This document shows positions 1 through 8,816 of a DNA stretch of 64,000 nt, piece by piece (position 1 is the first letter of the stretch; each line of letters starts with the position of its first letter). The position numbers were made by a program, and so were the translations under genes. Origin of the DNA: Sphingobacterium sp. N143 (lineage in GTDB: Bacteria > Bacteroidota > Bacteroidia > Sphingobacteriales > Sphingobacteriaceae); contig NZ_JACAIS010000003.1 in assembly GCF_030325625.1 (NCBI RefSeq), positions 248,001-312,000 on the forward strand. Direction: 5' to 3'. Under the pieces are notes generated by a model. It searched no databases, had not been told where the DNA came from, and saw nothing but the letters and a program-made list of their open reading frames with translations.

Positions 1-141
1 AAACTGAATTCGATTTTTGCATATTATTTTTCATTGGATAATGATAGACGTCCGCGGTGCACAAACACATTGTGTTGTCCTTATTTTATCAGAACATGTA
101 CACGCGTATTGTACACCAGTGTTATGAATTATTAATTGTTG

Positions 142-149
142 CAAAGGTA
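142..149 (-). promoter_or_regulatory. Possible leftward -7 element
   Basis: The plus strand reads CAAAGGTA, which is TACCTTTG on the minus strand and matches the Bacteroidota -7 consensus TAnnTTTG. It would drive a gene lying off the left edge, divergent from the AraC-type gene at 197. No convincing -33 TTTG is visible at the right distance. The stretch from 1 to 196 otherwise holds only a short inverted repeat (AACACA-T-TGTGTT, 64-76). Confidence 0.3.
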
Positions 150-196
150 TCATTGGTAATTTAATTAAATTTGCCATTCATTTAATCTATAACGAC

Positions 197-976
197 ATGA
201 GTTATTCTGATCACATTTCAACCATCGAGCATATAAAAAAATCTACTTTTGTATGGTTTGAAGAGAACTGGGTACATGACGACGAGCTTCATAAACATCA
301 AAAAGCGCAATTGATTTATGTCAAGCAAGGTTTCCAATACCTTACAGTGGCAGGTAAGATGTATTTACTTCCACAGAATCATGTCGCATGGATTCCTTCC
401 AATGCTATACATAAGACCAATTCACATTCTAAAAGTATCAAGTTAATGGTCTTATTTTTTGATGTCAGCTTAGCAGATCCATTTTTTAAAGATGTACAAA
501 TATTTGCAGCTCCAAAGGTTTTAAAGGAGATGATCTGCTACACTGAAAAATGGTCCAAACTGACCGAAGAGAATGAGCGTGAAAAAATTTTCCTCCAGGC
601 ACTGCTATCTGAGCTCCCTTCTTTTGGAACACAATTATTAAATTTAGAAATTACGCTTCCCACCGAAAATAGGTTGCACAACATTTTACAGCATATCCAT
701 AAGCATTACACCAAGTCGATAAAAATGGAAGAAATTGCCATCCTATCCAACTTATCTCTTCGAACAATCGAACGATTATTTAAGAAAGAGACAGGAATGA
801 CCCTGGCGAAATATCAGCAACTGCTCCGTATTATTAAAAGTCTTGAGCTCTTGAGCACTGGCGAATTGACCATTTCCCAAATTGCCTATAAGGTGGGCTA
901 TCAGAGTGTACAGGCTTTTACGAATAGCTTTTATGTCATTATGAAATATCGTCCTTCAGCATTTATAAACGAGTAA
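197..976 (+). CDS. AraC family transcriptional regulator
   Basis: Predicted DNA-binding regulator of 259 residues. The N-terminal half (about 15-110) looks like an AraC-type cupin sensor domain: it has an early HKHQKAQL segment and a strand-rich core with WIPSNAIHK. The C-terminal part (about 165-255) is a double helix-turn-helix, with MEEIAILSNLSLRTIERLFKK in the first HTH and TISQIAYKVGYQSVQAFTNSF in the second, both typical of AraC/XylS proteins. The length is normal for the family. It stands alone, and the next plus-strand gene is 400 bases away, so its target may be itself or a divergent gene off the left edge. The inducer cannot be told from sequence. Confidence 0.85.
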   Translation: MSYSDHISTIEHIKKSTFVWFEENWVHDDELHKHQKAQLIYVKQGFQYLTVAGKMYLLPQNHVAWIPSNAIHKTNSHSKSIKLMVLFFDVSLADPFFKDVQIFAAPKVLKEMICYTEKWSKLTEENEREKIFLQALLSELPSFGTQLLNLEITLPTENRLHNILQHIHKHYTKSIKMEEIAILSNLSLRTIERLFKKETGMTLAKYQQLLRIIKSLELLSTGELTISQIAYKVGYQSVQAFTNSFYVIMKYRPSAFINE

Positions 977-1049
977 TACAGGCTAAGGTAAACACATGTA
1001 GCTCCACAGCTACAAAAATATTTGATCCTCTCAAAAAAAAGATCAATTA

Positions 1050-1081
1050 GTTGCGAAAGTGTAAAACATACACTATCTTTG
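1050..1081 (+). promoter_or_regulatory. Promoter of small-RNA cassette copy A
   Basis: GTTG at 1050-1053, then 20 bases, then TATCTTTG at 1074-1081, a good match to the Bacteroidota -33/-7 consensus (TTG/TTTG, N19-20, TAnnTTTG). The predicted start of transcription is near 1088. The same arrangement precedes copy B at 63198-63229, including a shared AAAGTGT after the -33 element. Confidence 0.6.
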
Positions 1082-1085
1082 TGTC

Positions 1086-1153
1086 ATCATAATTTAGGTT
1101 TATAATTGGTTATTTAAGGTTTTCATTCTCCCCGTTTGAAAACCTTTTTTTAT
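1086..1153 (+). ncRNA. Candidate small RNA, copy A of a duplicated cassette
   Basis: These 68 bases are identical to 63234-63301. The block has its own promoter and ends in an intrinsic terminator: an 8-bp stem GGTTTTCA/TGAAAACC (1119-1126 and 1138-1145, give or take one base) around an 11-base loop rich in C (TCTCCCC), followed by seven T. The expected transcript is about 64 nucleotides. It lies between the AraC gene and the NYN gene, and the terminator closes it more than 200 bases before the NYN start, so a leader role is less likely. I do not recognise the RNA family. The C-rich exposed loop suggests a base-pairing RNA, which is inference. The rest of the 977-1378 gap shows only a TTGATC/GATCAA repeat at 1022-1046. 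Confidence 0.6.
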
Positions 1154-1378
1154 TATATTATAACGTACATATACCAAAATCAGCTGATCCATTATGGTCA
1201 ACCAGTGGAAAAATGGCCAGCACAGCAAATAACAGAAAACAACATTACTACAGGGATGATTGAAATTAATTCTCAAAAAATTCAATAATTCTTCAACAAT
1301 ACCGTATTTTTAACCATACATCCAACCAAGGGTATTGGATAAATCATAAAAACACATTGAAAACTAAGTAAAGTACAT

Positions 1379-2695
1379 ATGGCAGAACATGGGGATTTAC
1401 AAATCGCAATACTGATAGATGCGGATAATGTCTCATATCGCAAGATCGAGGAGATTTTAAATGAAGTCAAACGATATGGAATTCCCACAATCAAGCGGAT
1501 CTACGGTGACTGGACCAACCCATACGTGGAGAAATGGAAAGATAAACTACTTACTCATGCCATCACGCCCATACAGCAATACAGCTATACACAGGGTAAA
1601 AATTCGACAGACTCTGCACTGATCATCGATGCGATGGATATCTTACATTCGGATCGTGTTGGGGGGTTTTGTATTGTCTCCAGTGACAGTGATTTTACGC
1701 GCTTGGCCACTCGCCTAAGGGAATCCGGAAAACTCGTTATTGGTATCGGGGAAAAAAAGACCCCTAAACCGTTCATCGCCTCATGTGACAAATTTATTTA
1801 TGTCGAAATTTTCGAGAAAACTACAAAAAAAGAAAATACTGTAAAGAAAAAACAGCAGAATCCTCCCAAACCCGTTGCTGTTGACAACAGCCCAAGCATT
1901 GCGGTCCTTGATGAGGAGACATTAGAATTGCTCAAAGATACTGTAGACGATACCGCAGATGAAAATGGCTGGGCTTTTTTGGGCGAGATAGGTAGTCTCT
2001 TCAATAAACGGCGGCCTGATTTTGACGCGCGCAACTATGGGTATGATAAGATGTCACATCTCTTTAAAGCTTATAAAGAAGATTTTGAAATTGAGGAGCG
2101 CAACACGGATAAATCAAGAATAAAACATTATTATATTCGAAATATTATCAAACGTCCCTTATCTGTTCCCCCTACCTCCTCCACAACAGACAACCTGAAA
2201 CAGGAAGGGGCAACAACGGCCACAGCTGGAAATACAATAAAATCAACAAATTCTTCCAGTGGTAAAAAAGGACGTCAGGAAAAAAAACGCCAGCATAAGG
2301 CTACAGATCCGCAACAACAAATCACTTCGGAGCAAAACGTACAGGAGCGAAAAACAGCGACAAGTTCTGGCCCATCAGCACCGACAACCGACTATCTGTC
2401 GTTTCCATCCAAAGGAAACAAGATCACAGCTGATGATGCAAAGAAATCACAGATCAAAATTACAAAAGAGTTTAAACCTCTGTTTCCAGCGAAATCCCAA
2501 AAGCTAAGGATTGTCATTCAATCTGAAGAATACGAATGTAGCTTCACCCATCGTGGTAGAGGGTTTCATGTACTTAAGCTAGGCAAGGAGGCTGCAACGC
2601 ACCTTGGGCTTGCAGAGGGGGTCCAATTAAAGATCACCAAATTGGACGACAATAGCTTTGCTCTCGAAAATCAATCGCTCACAATCAGTGCGTAA
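1379..2695 (+). CDS. NYN domain and OST-HTH/LOTUS domain protein
   Basis: Predicted RNA-acting protein of 438 residues. Residues 8-145 form a NYN (PIN-like, LabA/DUF88) nuclease domain with the expected acidic residues: D14 and D16 in IDADN, D78 and D84 in STDSALIIDAMD, and D103 and D105 in SSDSDF. Residues of about 178-255 match an OST-HTH/LOTUS domain (ENGWAFLGEIGSLF, then FDARNYGYDKMSHLF). A low-complexity linker of roughly 90 residues rich in S, T, K and Q follows, then a C-terminal segment of about 80 residues I do not recognise. NYN domains are metal-dependent ribonucleases and LOTUS domains bind RNA, so RNA processing is likely. Substrates are unknown. It lies downstream of small-RNA cassette A. 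Confidence 0.85.
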   Translation: MAEHGDLQIAILIDADNVSYRKIEEILNEVKRYGIPTIKRIYGDWTNPYVEKWKDKLLTHAITPIQQYSYTQGKNSTDSALIIDAMDILHSDRVGGFCIVSSDSDFTRLATRLRESGKLVIGIGEKKTPKPFIASCDKFIYVEIFEKTTKKENTVKKKQQNPPKPVAVDNSPSIAVLDEETLELLKDTVDDTADENGWAFLGEIGSLFNKRRPDFDARNYGYDKMSHLFKAYKEDFEIEERNTDKSRIKHYYIRNIIKRPLSVPPTSSTTDNLKQEGATTATAGNTIKSTNSSSGKKGRQEKKRQHKATDPQQQITSEQNVQERKTATSSGPSAPTTDYLSFPSKGNKITADDAKKSQIKITKEFKPLFPAKSQKLRIVIQSEEYECSFTHRGRGFHVLKLGKEAATHLGLAEGVQLKITKLDDNSFALENQSLTISA

Positions 2696-2728
2696 AACAC
2701 TATCAATAAATGTAAGCTAATGAGATAA

Positions 2729-3427
2729 TCATTTCTGTCCAGCCAGTTCCATCGTAAGATGATAATTTTCGTCTATGGACACCACTTTACGATCCACTTT
2801 TCGAAAATCACTGGCTTGGGCTGTCCATAGAAAGGGGTAAAATGAAAATACTTGGTTTCCGTCCAGATGGCTTACATCTTCGGTCCAACCTTTCCATTTA
2901 AACGTTTCATAAAACTGACGTATATCTCCATTCAGCGCCCAGTAAACGAAATCTGAGTAGCCACATTCCAGGCTTTCCCATTGCAGGGTATCTTGTGCAA
3001 AATAATATACATGCCCGATTTCCTCCCCCAATGTTCCTGCATTAATAGCAAAATATCCGCCCAAGACATCATCTGCAATAAGCAGAAAACCTCCTTTTTC
3101 ACCTTCTTTTTCAAAACTTTTGCCCTTATTCCAGTCCATTATCCCGCGATTCAGTTGCGGCGAACCTGAGCCCAATATACGTAACCAACCGCCATCAATC
3201 AGGATTCCTCCAGTTTGGTGGATAATGGCCCCCAGAGGTGATTTTGTACTTATCTGTGCACGTAAAAGTTCCTCATCTGCTCTTTTTGGATGTCTGGGCA
3301 ATATCACATAGGAATTGTTCGCATTCTTCATCCATTTTTCGACCAGATTCCATCCTGATCCTGCTGTATCAATCAACTCTTTAAGACTCTTCATTCGATC
3401 TGTTTTATCTATATTCATGGCAGGCAT
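2729..3427 (-). CDS. DUF2625 family protein
   Basis: Protein of 232 residues, recognised from the DUF2625 pattern: an N-terminal LKELIDTAGSGW segment, then HPKRADEELLRAQISTKSPLGAI, GGILIDGGWLRILGSGS and a late FYPFLWT. It has no signal peptide or membrane segment and looks cytoplasmic. The function of the family is not known to me. It is convergent with the NYN gene, with only about 33 bases between the stops. The annotated start gives MPAMNIDKTDR; starts at residue 4 or 12 (MKSLKEL) are equally possible, and the last matches where homologues usually begin. Confidence 0.7.
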   Translation of the reverse strand: MPAMNIDKTDRMKSLKELIDTAGSGWNLVEKWMKNANNSYVILPRHPKRADEELLRAQISTKSPLGAIIHQTGGILIDGGWLRILGSGSPQLNRGIMDWNKGKSFEKEGEKGGFLLIADDVLGGYFAINAGTLGEEIGHVYYFAQDTLQWESLECGYSDFVYWALNGDIRQFYETFKWKGWTEDVSHLDGNQVFSFYPFLWTAQASDFRKVDRKVVSIDENYHLTMELAGQK

Positions 3428-3613
3428 TGCCGTTTACTTTCTTGATGAACTGGACTAGACGGCATGCAGCTAAAACCATTATTGAATGTCCGAAATTACC
3501 ACAATTCTTGCTGTCTTCCAAATTGGTAAAAGACATGAATGAAGTTTGTTCGCTTCCTATTCCGCTTGAAAAATAAAGATTGAAGGTTGCATCAATTTTT
3601 GTTAATTTTAGCT

Positions 3614-4144
3614 ATGCAACATGAACTAGAAAAATTAAGATACCCAATAGGCCGCTTTGCCATACCAGACAGCATTGACAGACAATTGTTAGGCGATTGG
3701 ATCAAGACCATTGCTGATTTTCCAGCACGATTAAAATCTGAAGTCAACGATCTCACGGATACTGCACTGGAAAAGAAATATCGTCCTGATGGTTGGACCA
3801 TACGTCAGGTCATCCATCATTGTGCTGACAGTCACATGAACAGCTTTATTCGTTTCAAATTGGCCTTAACAGAAGAACATCCAATCATAAAACTTTATGA
3901 AGAAGATTTATGGGCAGAACTTCCTGATACCAAAAACAGTCCAATAGAAAGTGCTATTAAACTATTGGAAGGGTTACACGAACGCTGGGAAATCCTCCTA
4001 AAAAGTTTGACAGAGGAGCAACTTGAAAGAGCATTTATTCATCCAGCCACCAAAAGACTTATCACATTGAAAGTAAATGTTGGTCTATACGCCTGGCACT
4101 GTAACCATCATCTGATGCACATTGTCAATGCCAAGAACAGATGA
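3614..4144 (+). CDS. DinB/YfiT-like putative metal-dependent hydrolase or bacillithiol transferase
   Basis: Protein of 176 residues from ATG 3614. An in-frame ATG at 3587 adds a short hydrophobic stretch that does not fit the family, so I chose 3614. It resembles the YfiT branch of the DinB four-helix-bundle superfamily: YPIGRF near the start, then WTIRQVIHHCADSHMN and a C-terminal YAWHCNHHLMHI. The histidines in these two motifs are the likely metal ligands. YfiT-type proteins act as thiol-dependent S-transferases with bacillithiol in some bacteria; the substrate here is unknown. The gene is alone and convergent with the small membrane protein at 4233. Confidence 0.75.
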   Translation: MQHELEKLRYPIGRFAIPDSIDRQLLGDWIKTIADFPARLKSEVNDLTDTALEKKYRPDGWTIRQVIHHCADSHMNSFIRFKLALTEEHPIIKLYEEDLWAELPDTKNSPIESAIKLLEGLHERWEILLKSLTEEQLERAFIHPATKRLITLKVNVGLYAWHCNHHLMHIVNAKNR

Positions 4145-4154
4145 TTACCTGAAA

Positions 4155-4201
4155 ATCACCCGATCTAAATACCCCAAACTTTTATAATCAGATCGGGTGA
4201 T
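4155..4201. terminator. Hairpin between convergent genes
   Basis: A perfect 12-bp inverted repeat, ATCACCCGATCT (4155-4166) and its complement (4190-4201), with a 23-base loop, lies between the convergent stops at 4144 and 4233. It probably ends transcription in at least one direction. There is no strong T-run directly after either arm, so its efficiency is uncertain. Confidence 0.5.
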
Positions 4202-4232
4202 AGCATGATAGAATCAAAATAAGAATTGGCGC

Positions 4233-4457
4233 CTATAGTGACATCACCCAGATAACGGCCATCAATGCAGCAATCGCTAGGGCCACAAAGCCCGAAATTA
4301 AAAAAGATAAGAAATAGTAGCCAATGGTATGTGACCGTTTCTTCACCAAATTAACCATTCCCACGATTAGGGTATATATGCTACCAAAACCAAAGAATAT
4401 GATCGCGATCAAATCGATCAGGATACCACTAAAATCTATATTTGCGGATGACAGCAT
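4233..4457 (-). CDS. Small membrane protein, function unknown
   Basis: Protein of 74 residues with two hydrophobic segments of roughly 20 residues each (LIDLIAIIFFGFGSIYTLIVGMV and YYFLSFLISGFVALAIAALMAVIWVM) separated by a short basic loop, KKRSHT. It is therefore predicted to be an inner-membrane hairpin. I do not recognise a family. It lies 60 bases downstream of the WG/Sel1 protein on the same strand and may be cotranscribed with it. Confidence 0.55.
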   Translation of the reverse strand: MLSSANIDFSGILIDLIAIIFFGFGSIYTLIVGMVNLVKKRSHTIGYYFLSFLISGFVALAIAALMAVIWVMSL

Positions 4458-4517
4458 GTTTGTTTTTTCTTTTTAAAAGTCTTCTTCTTCCAACTGATCT
4501 CAGACGAGCTGATTTTT

Positions 4518-6998
4518 TTATTCGGTCAGGTCGATGTTATTCTGTTCTGCAAAATTTAACCAAAAGGTATATTTGTCCGGATTGGCTAATGTCCCTTGCT
4601 CACCATAATGAAATAATAAACGACTTACCGCATATGCATAGACACTATCTTCATTTGCCTGTTCAAAATAGCGAATGGCCTTGTGCATATTTTGCTTTAC
4701 CCCTAAACCATATTCATAAAGAATGCCATAATATATTGCAGCATATTGTCCTTCGGCATCTCGTCTCAGATAACGCAACAAATTGGAATAGTCCTGCTTT
4801 TGGTAGTAGATTTCAGCGAGCTGGGCATCATTACTGATGCCTCCTTTTTCCGCTTGTTTAAAATAAGCCAATGCAAGATCTAAATCTTGCGTCACATATT
4901 GTCCATCATAGTACAAATTGCCCAAATTGCTCATGGCTTGTTCCTCACCCAACTCCGCAGCACGACGATAAGCATCGAGTGCCTTTGGAATATCCATGTC
5001 CACACCATGCCCGGTAGCATAAAGGTAGCCCCAGTTATTCCATGCTGGTGCATGTTGCTGTTCCATGGCCTGTGTATAAAAAGACATTCCTTTGGCAATA
5101 TCCATTACTTCTTCGTTTTCGCTATCACAATAAATATTTCCAAGCAAGTATTGACAATCTGCGCTCCCCCGCTCCGCTCCGATAGTCAGCACTCGGATAG
5201 CTTCAGCTATTTTACCCTCCAGATTTAATTGCCGTCCTCTTTCGTGCAAAGTTTCATTGTCCAAATAGTTTTCATATCCCTGCCCTTTTCGTTTTATCCA
5301 TTCCTGATAAAACCGTACGAAGTAGTTTTGGTCATGCCCCTGCAAATTATATTTATCCATGTACAGGCGTCCAAATTCTGTCTCCGGGATTTGCATCCTA
5401 TTTCGTTTCAGGTTCAGGTAAAATAATTTTTCACCTTGAAATAATAGCAATAGTTCGCCATCATTATTCTCTGGATGTGGGTAATGGAGGGGCTCACAGA
5501 TATAATCATATAATTCACTAAGGGTATTGGTCTTCGTATCGTAGTAATACATACCACTATTGACCCGAACACGTATAAAATCTAAAAAACAATGTTCTAT
5601 TTTTTGATAAGAGAGGTCCGGTCTGAGCAACCAGGTATCACGATAGGCATCATAAAGTCCATGTCCTTCAGAACAAACAACGACAAAGATATCTTTTCGA
5701 TACTGCTGTATACTGTCTACCAAAACCTTATCTATTTGTAGATCTGTCAACCGGTATATATTATGTTCAAGGGAGTAGATCCGCCACCGTTTATTTTTAA
5801 CATATGCTATACTTCGGTAATCATCCAATACAACAATACGGTCGATATCCATATCCAGCAGCACTCCATCAGGTTTAATGACTGCTATCTTCGGCTGTAA
5901 TTTATTCGGTTTGATCCAAAAGTACTGCCCCGCAAGAGGCTCTAAGCTACCTTCAAGAAAATCACCAAGATAACGACCATCCATCCGGTAATATTTTCGC
6001 TTCATAGTTCCCGTTTGTCGTTGAAAGAAGAGCTTATTATAATCGTAAGCAAAAGGCGCTGCTGCTGCTTCGGTGACAACAGCTGTCCCATCGACAGACA
6101 AAAGGAAATAGCTTTCCCCCTTTTTAGCGTTCAAATAACCACGGGTCAACCATTCTAATGCGTCATATATCGCAGGCACACTCAAACGATTGGCCTGAAT
6201 ATGCAGTATACCCCATTTCTCTCCAATCGCAACTTCGGCGTAATCAGTTCCGTTTATACTTTTTGCATCGAAGGCATCTTCATATTGACATGGTGATAAC
6301 ACGACACCTGCTTCGTTGATATAACCATATAAATCATCCTGCTCAACAACGGCAATACCATTATCATTAAATTCGAATATTTCCTTATAAATAGCTTCTG
6401 TCAGTATATTTCCCCGGGCATCTTTTAGCCCCTGCCTTTCATTCTCCTCGTAGACCTCAGATCCCCTATTCCGTAATACATCTTCTTCCCACAGTCCTAG
6501 GCCATATCCGATCCAATCGGTCTGGAGCATTTCCAGGAAAGTGTGATATCCCGACAGCTGTAAAATTGGCTGCAACACATCTAAATTTTGTCCCTGGATG
6601 GCCTGATCATACAATAATACCTTTTCTTTTATTTCTTCAACCCAATTTTTGGCCTGTTCAGTATGCTTTTCATCATTCATGTTAAAAACATCCCGTCCAT
6701 CAATTTGAAACGTGTCAAAAGGAAGGTTTTCCAAAAATTCGAACATCTTGTTGATTGGTTCATCATACTGCTTTTTATAGTGCAGCTCATATGCATCAGC
6801 CAATAGGGAATAAAAATTACGGAGCTTTGCAATTCCCTCCTCTTTATCGGTATACAGTTGAGTACCTTTAGATCGGATATGCGACGAAAATAAAGGGAGT
6901 AACAGTGCAGGAATTTCATAGTTCCATTCCGCCAAATAGGATGAATATACTTCCTTAGTCTTGAAATCTATGTTATAGATATAAATACGATGTGCCAT
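4518..6998 (-). CDS. WG-repeat and Sel1-repeat protein
   Basis: Protein of 826 residues without a signal peptide. The N-terminal 130 residues are unassigned. From about residue 190 there are WG-type beta repeats, for example DDLYGYINEAGVVLSPCQYEDAF and EKWGILHIQANRLSVPAIYDAL. From about residue 610 to 790 there are Sel1/TPR-like helical repeats, such as WNNWGYLYATGHGVDMDIPKALDAYRRAAELG. Both repeat types mediate protein contacts and no catalytic motif is visible. Combining the two in one chain suggests a scaffold, which is inference. The gene is probably transcribed alone or with the small membrane gene downstream. Confidence 0.75.
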   Translation of the reverse strand: MAHRIYIYNIDFKTKEVYSSYLAEWNYEIPALLLPLFSSHIRSKGTQLYTDKEEGIAKLRNFYSLLADAYELHYKKQYDEPINKMFEFLENLPFDTFQIDGRDVFNMNDEKHTEQAKNWVEEIKEKVLLYDQAIQGQNLDVLQPILQLSGYHTFLEMLQTDWIGYGLGLWEEDVLRNRGSEVYEENERQGLKDARGNILTEAIYKEIFEFNDNGIAVVEQDDLYGYINEAGVVLSPCQYEDAFDAKSINGTDYAEVAIGEKWGILHIQANRLSVPAIYDALEWLTRGYLNAKKGESYFLLSVDGTAVVTEAAAAPFAYDYNKLFFQRQTGTMKRKYYRMDGRYLGDFLEGSLEPLAGQYFWIKPNKLQPKIAVIKPDGVLLDMDIDRIVVLDDYRSIAYVKNKRWRIYSLEHNIYRLTDLQIDKVLVDSIQQYRKDIFVVVCSEGHGLYDAYRDTWLLRPDLSYQKIEHCFLDFIRVRVNSGMYYYDTKTNTLSELYDYICEPLHYPHPENNDGELLLLFQGEKLFYLNLKRNRMQIPETEFGRLYMDKYNLQGHDQNYFVRFYQEWIKRKGQGYENYLDNETLHERGRQLNLEGKIAEAIRVLTIGAERGSADCQYLLGNIYCDSENEEVMDIAKGMSFYTQAMEQQHAPAWNNWGYLYATGHGVDMDIPKALDAYRRAAELGEEQAMSNLGNLYYDGQYVTQDLDLALAYFKQAEKGGISNDAQLAEIYYQKQDYSNLLRYLRRDAEGQYAAIYYGILYEYGLGVKQNMHKAIRYFEQANEDSVYAYAVSRLLFHYGEQGTLANPDKYTFWLNFAEQNNIDLTE

Positions 6999-7179
6999 TT
7001 CACTTTTGCTTTTCTTATTGGCCTGCCTTTAACCTATCATTAGGGAATGATCTTGCTGAGCCTTTATTACAGGGCCAATATCAACATTACCATACTTTAT
7101 TGAGTTACGTAAAAATACAACATAATAGATGAGTTGGATTAGCTGAAAACAGGGATTTTTCATTTCTAGCATGCTCCCC

Positions 7180-7884
7180 TCAGACTTCAAAGTAAAATCC
7201 AGTTTCCTTCAGTTTTTGGTACTTTACTTTGTCAAAGCTGTACATCTTTGCTGCTCTGGCATGTCGGTTCTTTTGCTTGCTGCTATGATCGATCAGCAAT
7301 CCCATACCAAGAATTTTTTTACGAAAATTCCCCCGGTCAATAGACCGTTGCAAAATAGTTTCGTATAATTTGTGTAAATCCGGCAAAGTAAACTGTTCAG
7401 GAAGTAGCTCAAAGCCAATAGGCTGATAACGAATTTTACCCTTGAGCCTTTCGATCGCCACAGTTAATATATGCTGATGGTCAAAAGCTAAATCACGCAC
7501 TTCATCCACATCAAACCATTGGACTGCATCAATATCAAGCCCAGCCGCCAAGATATAGGCCGTAGGTCTAACCAAGGCATAATAGGCAATGCTGATAATC
7601 CGTCCCCTGGGGTCACGATCTAAATCCGAAAATGTATAGAGCTGCTCAAGAAAAATATCCTTAAGGCCCGCTTCTTCACTCAGTTTCCGGCGGGCGCACG
7701 CATCGGCGGTCTCATCCTCCTGAATGAAACCACCGGGAAAAGCCCACATTCCCAAAAACGGTTGAATAGCTCGCTGGGTCAACAGTATCTTGAGCTGATT
7801 GTTCTCAAACCCAAAGATGACGCAATCAACGGTAATTGCGGGCCTTGGATATGCATATGTGTATTTATTCTCCGAAATAGCCAT
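7180..7884 (-). CDS. nrtR: NrtR-type Nudix-related transcriptional regulator of NAD metabolism
   Basis: Protein of 234 residues. The N-terminal Nudix fold (about 12-145) carries the Nudix box at 52-74, but where active enzymes have REUxEE this one reads RKLSEE, with K67 in place of the first Glu. Loss of hydrolase residues is typical of NrtR regulators, which bind ADP-ribose-type ligands without cleaving them. The C-terminal part (about 150-225) is the NrtR winged helix, with FTLPDLHKLYETIL and DRGNFRKKIL. It is the last gene of the NAD operon, 4 bases after the hydrolase gene, and probably represses that operon through the paired inverted repeats upstream of prs. A sugar-responsive paralogue is possible, but the context argues for NAD. 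Confidence 0.85.
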   Translation of the reverse strand: MAISENKYTYAYPRPAITVDCVIFGFENNQLKILLTQRAIQPFLGMWAFPGGFIQEDETADACARRKLSEEAGLKDIFLEQLYTFSDLDRDPRGRIISIAYYALVRPTAYILAAGLDIDAVQWFDVDEVRDLAFDHQHILTVAIERLKGKIRYQPIGFELLPEQFTLPDLHKLYETILQRSIDRGNFRKKILGMGLLIDHSSKQKNRHARAAKMYSFDKVKYQKLKETGFYFEV

Positions 7885-7888
7885 AGCG

Positions 7889-8800
7889 TTATAATATTAC
7901 ATCAGTCGTTTTTTTGATCTGAATACCATATTTTTCTTTGAGCCATTGAAACTGCTGTAAGGTATCTTCCTCAAATCCAGCAATTGGGGACATACAATCG
8001 ATCAGTAAGGTAATCCGTGAAGTAACCGTTCTATTTTGGCTAAAATGCTCCAAGATCTGAACTGTTGAAGCTAAAACACAATGACTTGAAGCTTGCCCTG
8101 CGATGTAAACATGATCATATTCTTGAATAGCTTGAAGTACTTCATGATTTACAAATTTATTATTGTCATATTCGGCTTTGATAATACCATACATTTCGGT
8201 ATTGGGGTCCTGCCCTTTGTACACCAATATCGGTTTGACATTACGCACAGCACTATGGAAATACAGCATATTGGTGAATTGGCCTTCCAATTGAGCGCCA
8301 AAGGTACCTTCCAAACAATGATAAGGCCAAATACATAGCTGTTTTTTTCCTTCAGCGGCCAGATTTTGAAGATAATTCAAAGATAATGCAGGGTCTCCAT
8401 CTGCAACGGCCCAAATTCCATCCACAACATCTTCATAACGAATAACAGTAAAAGGGGCTGGATGATTGCCCTGCCGATCCACCCACCAACTCGCATGGAA
8501 AATCTGTTTTATCGAATGACAGTCAAGACTGCACATCACCTGCGTCAGGTGCTCCAGATTCTGATACATCCACTGTGTCAGGCGCCGCACATCTGCTCTG
8601 GAACCATCCACAGCTAAACTACCGATAGATTCCATAAAATCATTCTGTACATCAATAGCCAACAGAAGCGTCCGTTTTTTATCGGATGCGGCCGGCAATA
8701 CCTTTTCCATCTGTGCCATTGACAAAATATGGGGCATATGGTTCCCATTCGAAGAAGCAATATGCTTTATATCAACGATCTGTTCATATGTTGTTTTCAT
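7889..8800 (-). CDS. Isochorismatase-family cysteine hydrolase, probable nicotinamidase
   Basis: Protein of 303 residues, about 90 longer than a classical nicotinamidase. The catalytic triad of the family is visible: D50 in AIDVQNDF, K195 in VYKGQD and C241 in GQASSHCV. The nicotinamidase metal-site pattern is also present, with D93 and H95 in LDCHS and H102 in FHASWW. These support hydrolysis of nicotinamide to nicotinate and ammonia in the cytoplasm. The gene sits between nadE and nrtR in one operon. The extra length lies in the N-terminal 40 residues and in insertions between the metal site and the lysine. Another amide substrate cannot be excluded. Confidence 0.75.
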   Translation of the reverse strand: MKTTYEQIVDIKHIASSNGNHMPHILSMAQMEKVLPAASDKKRTLLLAIDVQNDFMESIGSLAVDGSRADVRRLTQWMYQNLEHLTQVMCSLDCHSIKQIFHASWWVDRQGNHPAPFTVIRYEDVVDGIWAVADGDPALSLNYLQNLAAEGKKQLCIWPYHCLEGTFGAQLEGQFTNMLYFHSAVRNVKPILVYKGQDPNTEMYGIIKAEYDNNKFVNHEVLQAIQEYDHVYIAGQASSHCVLASTVQILEHFSQNRTVTSRITLLIDCMSPIAGFEEDTLQQFQWLKEKYGIQIKKTTDVIL

Positions 8801-8816
8801 ATTTTACAAAATTAAT

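Noticed and set aside
1022..1046. TTGATC/GATCAA inverted repeat upstream of cassette A
   Set aside because: Short arms, A-rich loop, no T-run and no counterpart at copy B. It could occur by chance in AT-rich DNA.
1100..1285. Minus-strand ORF whose tail MKTLNNQL lies inside cassette A, with GGGGAG before the ATG
   Set aside because: The promoter, hairpin and T-run all point to plus-strand transcription, and the same short peptide in copy B has no upstream coding continuity. A leader peptide on the minus strand is therefore unlikely.
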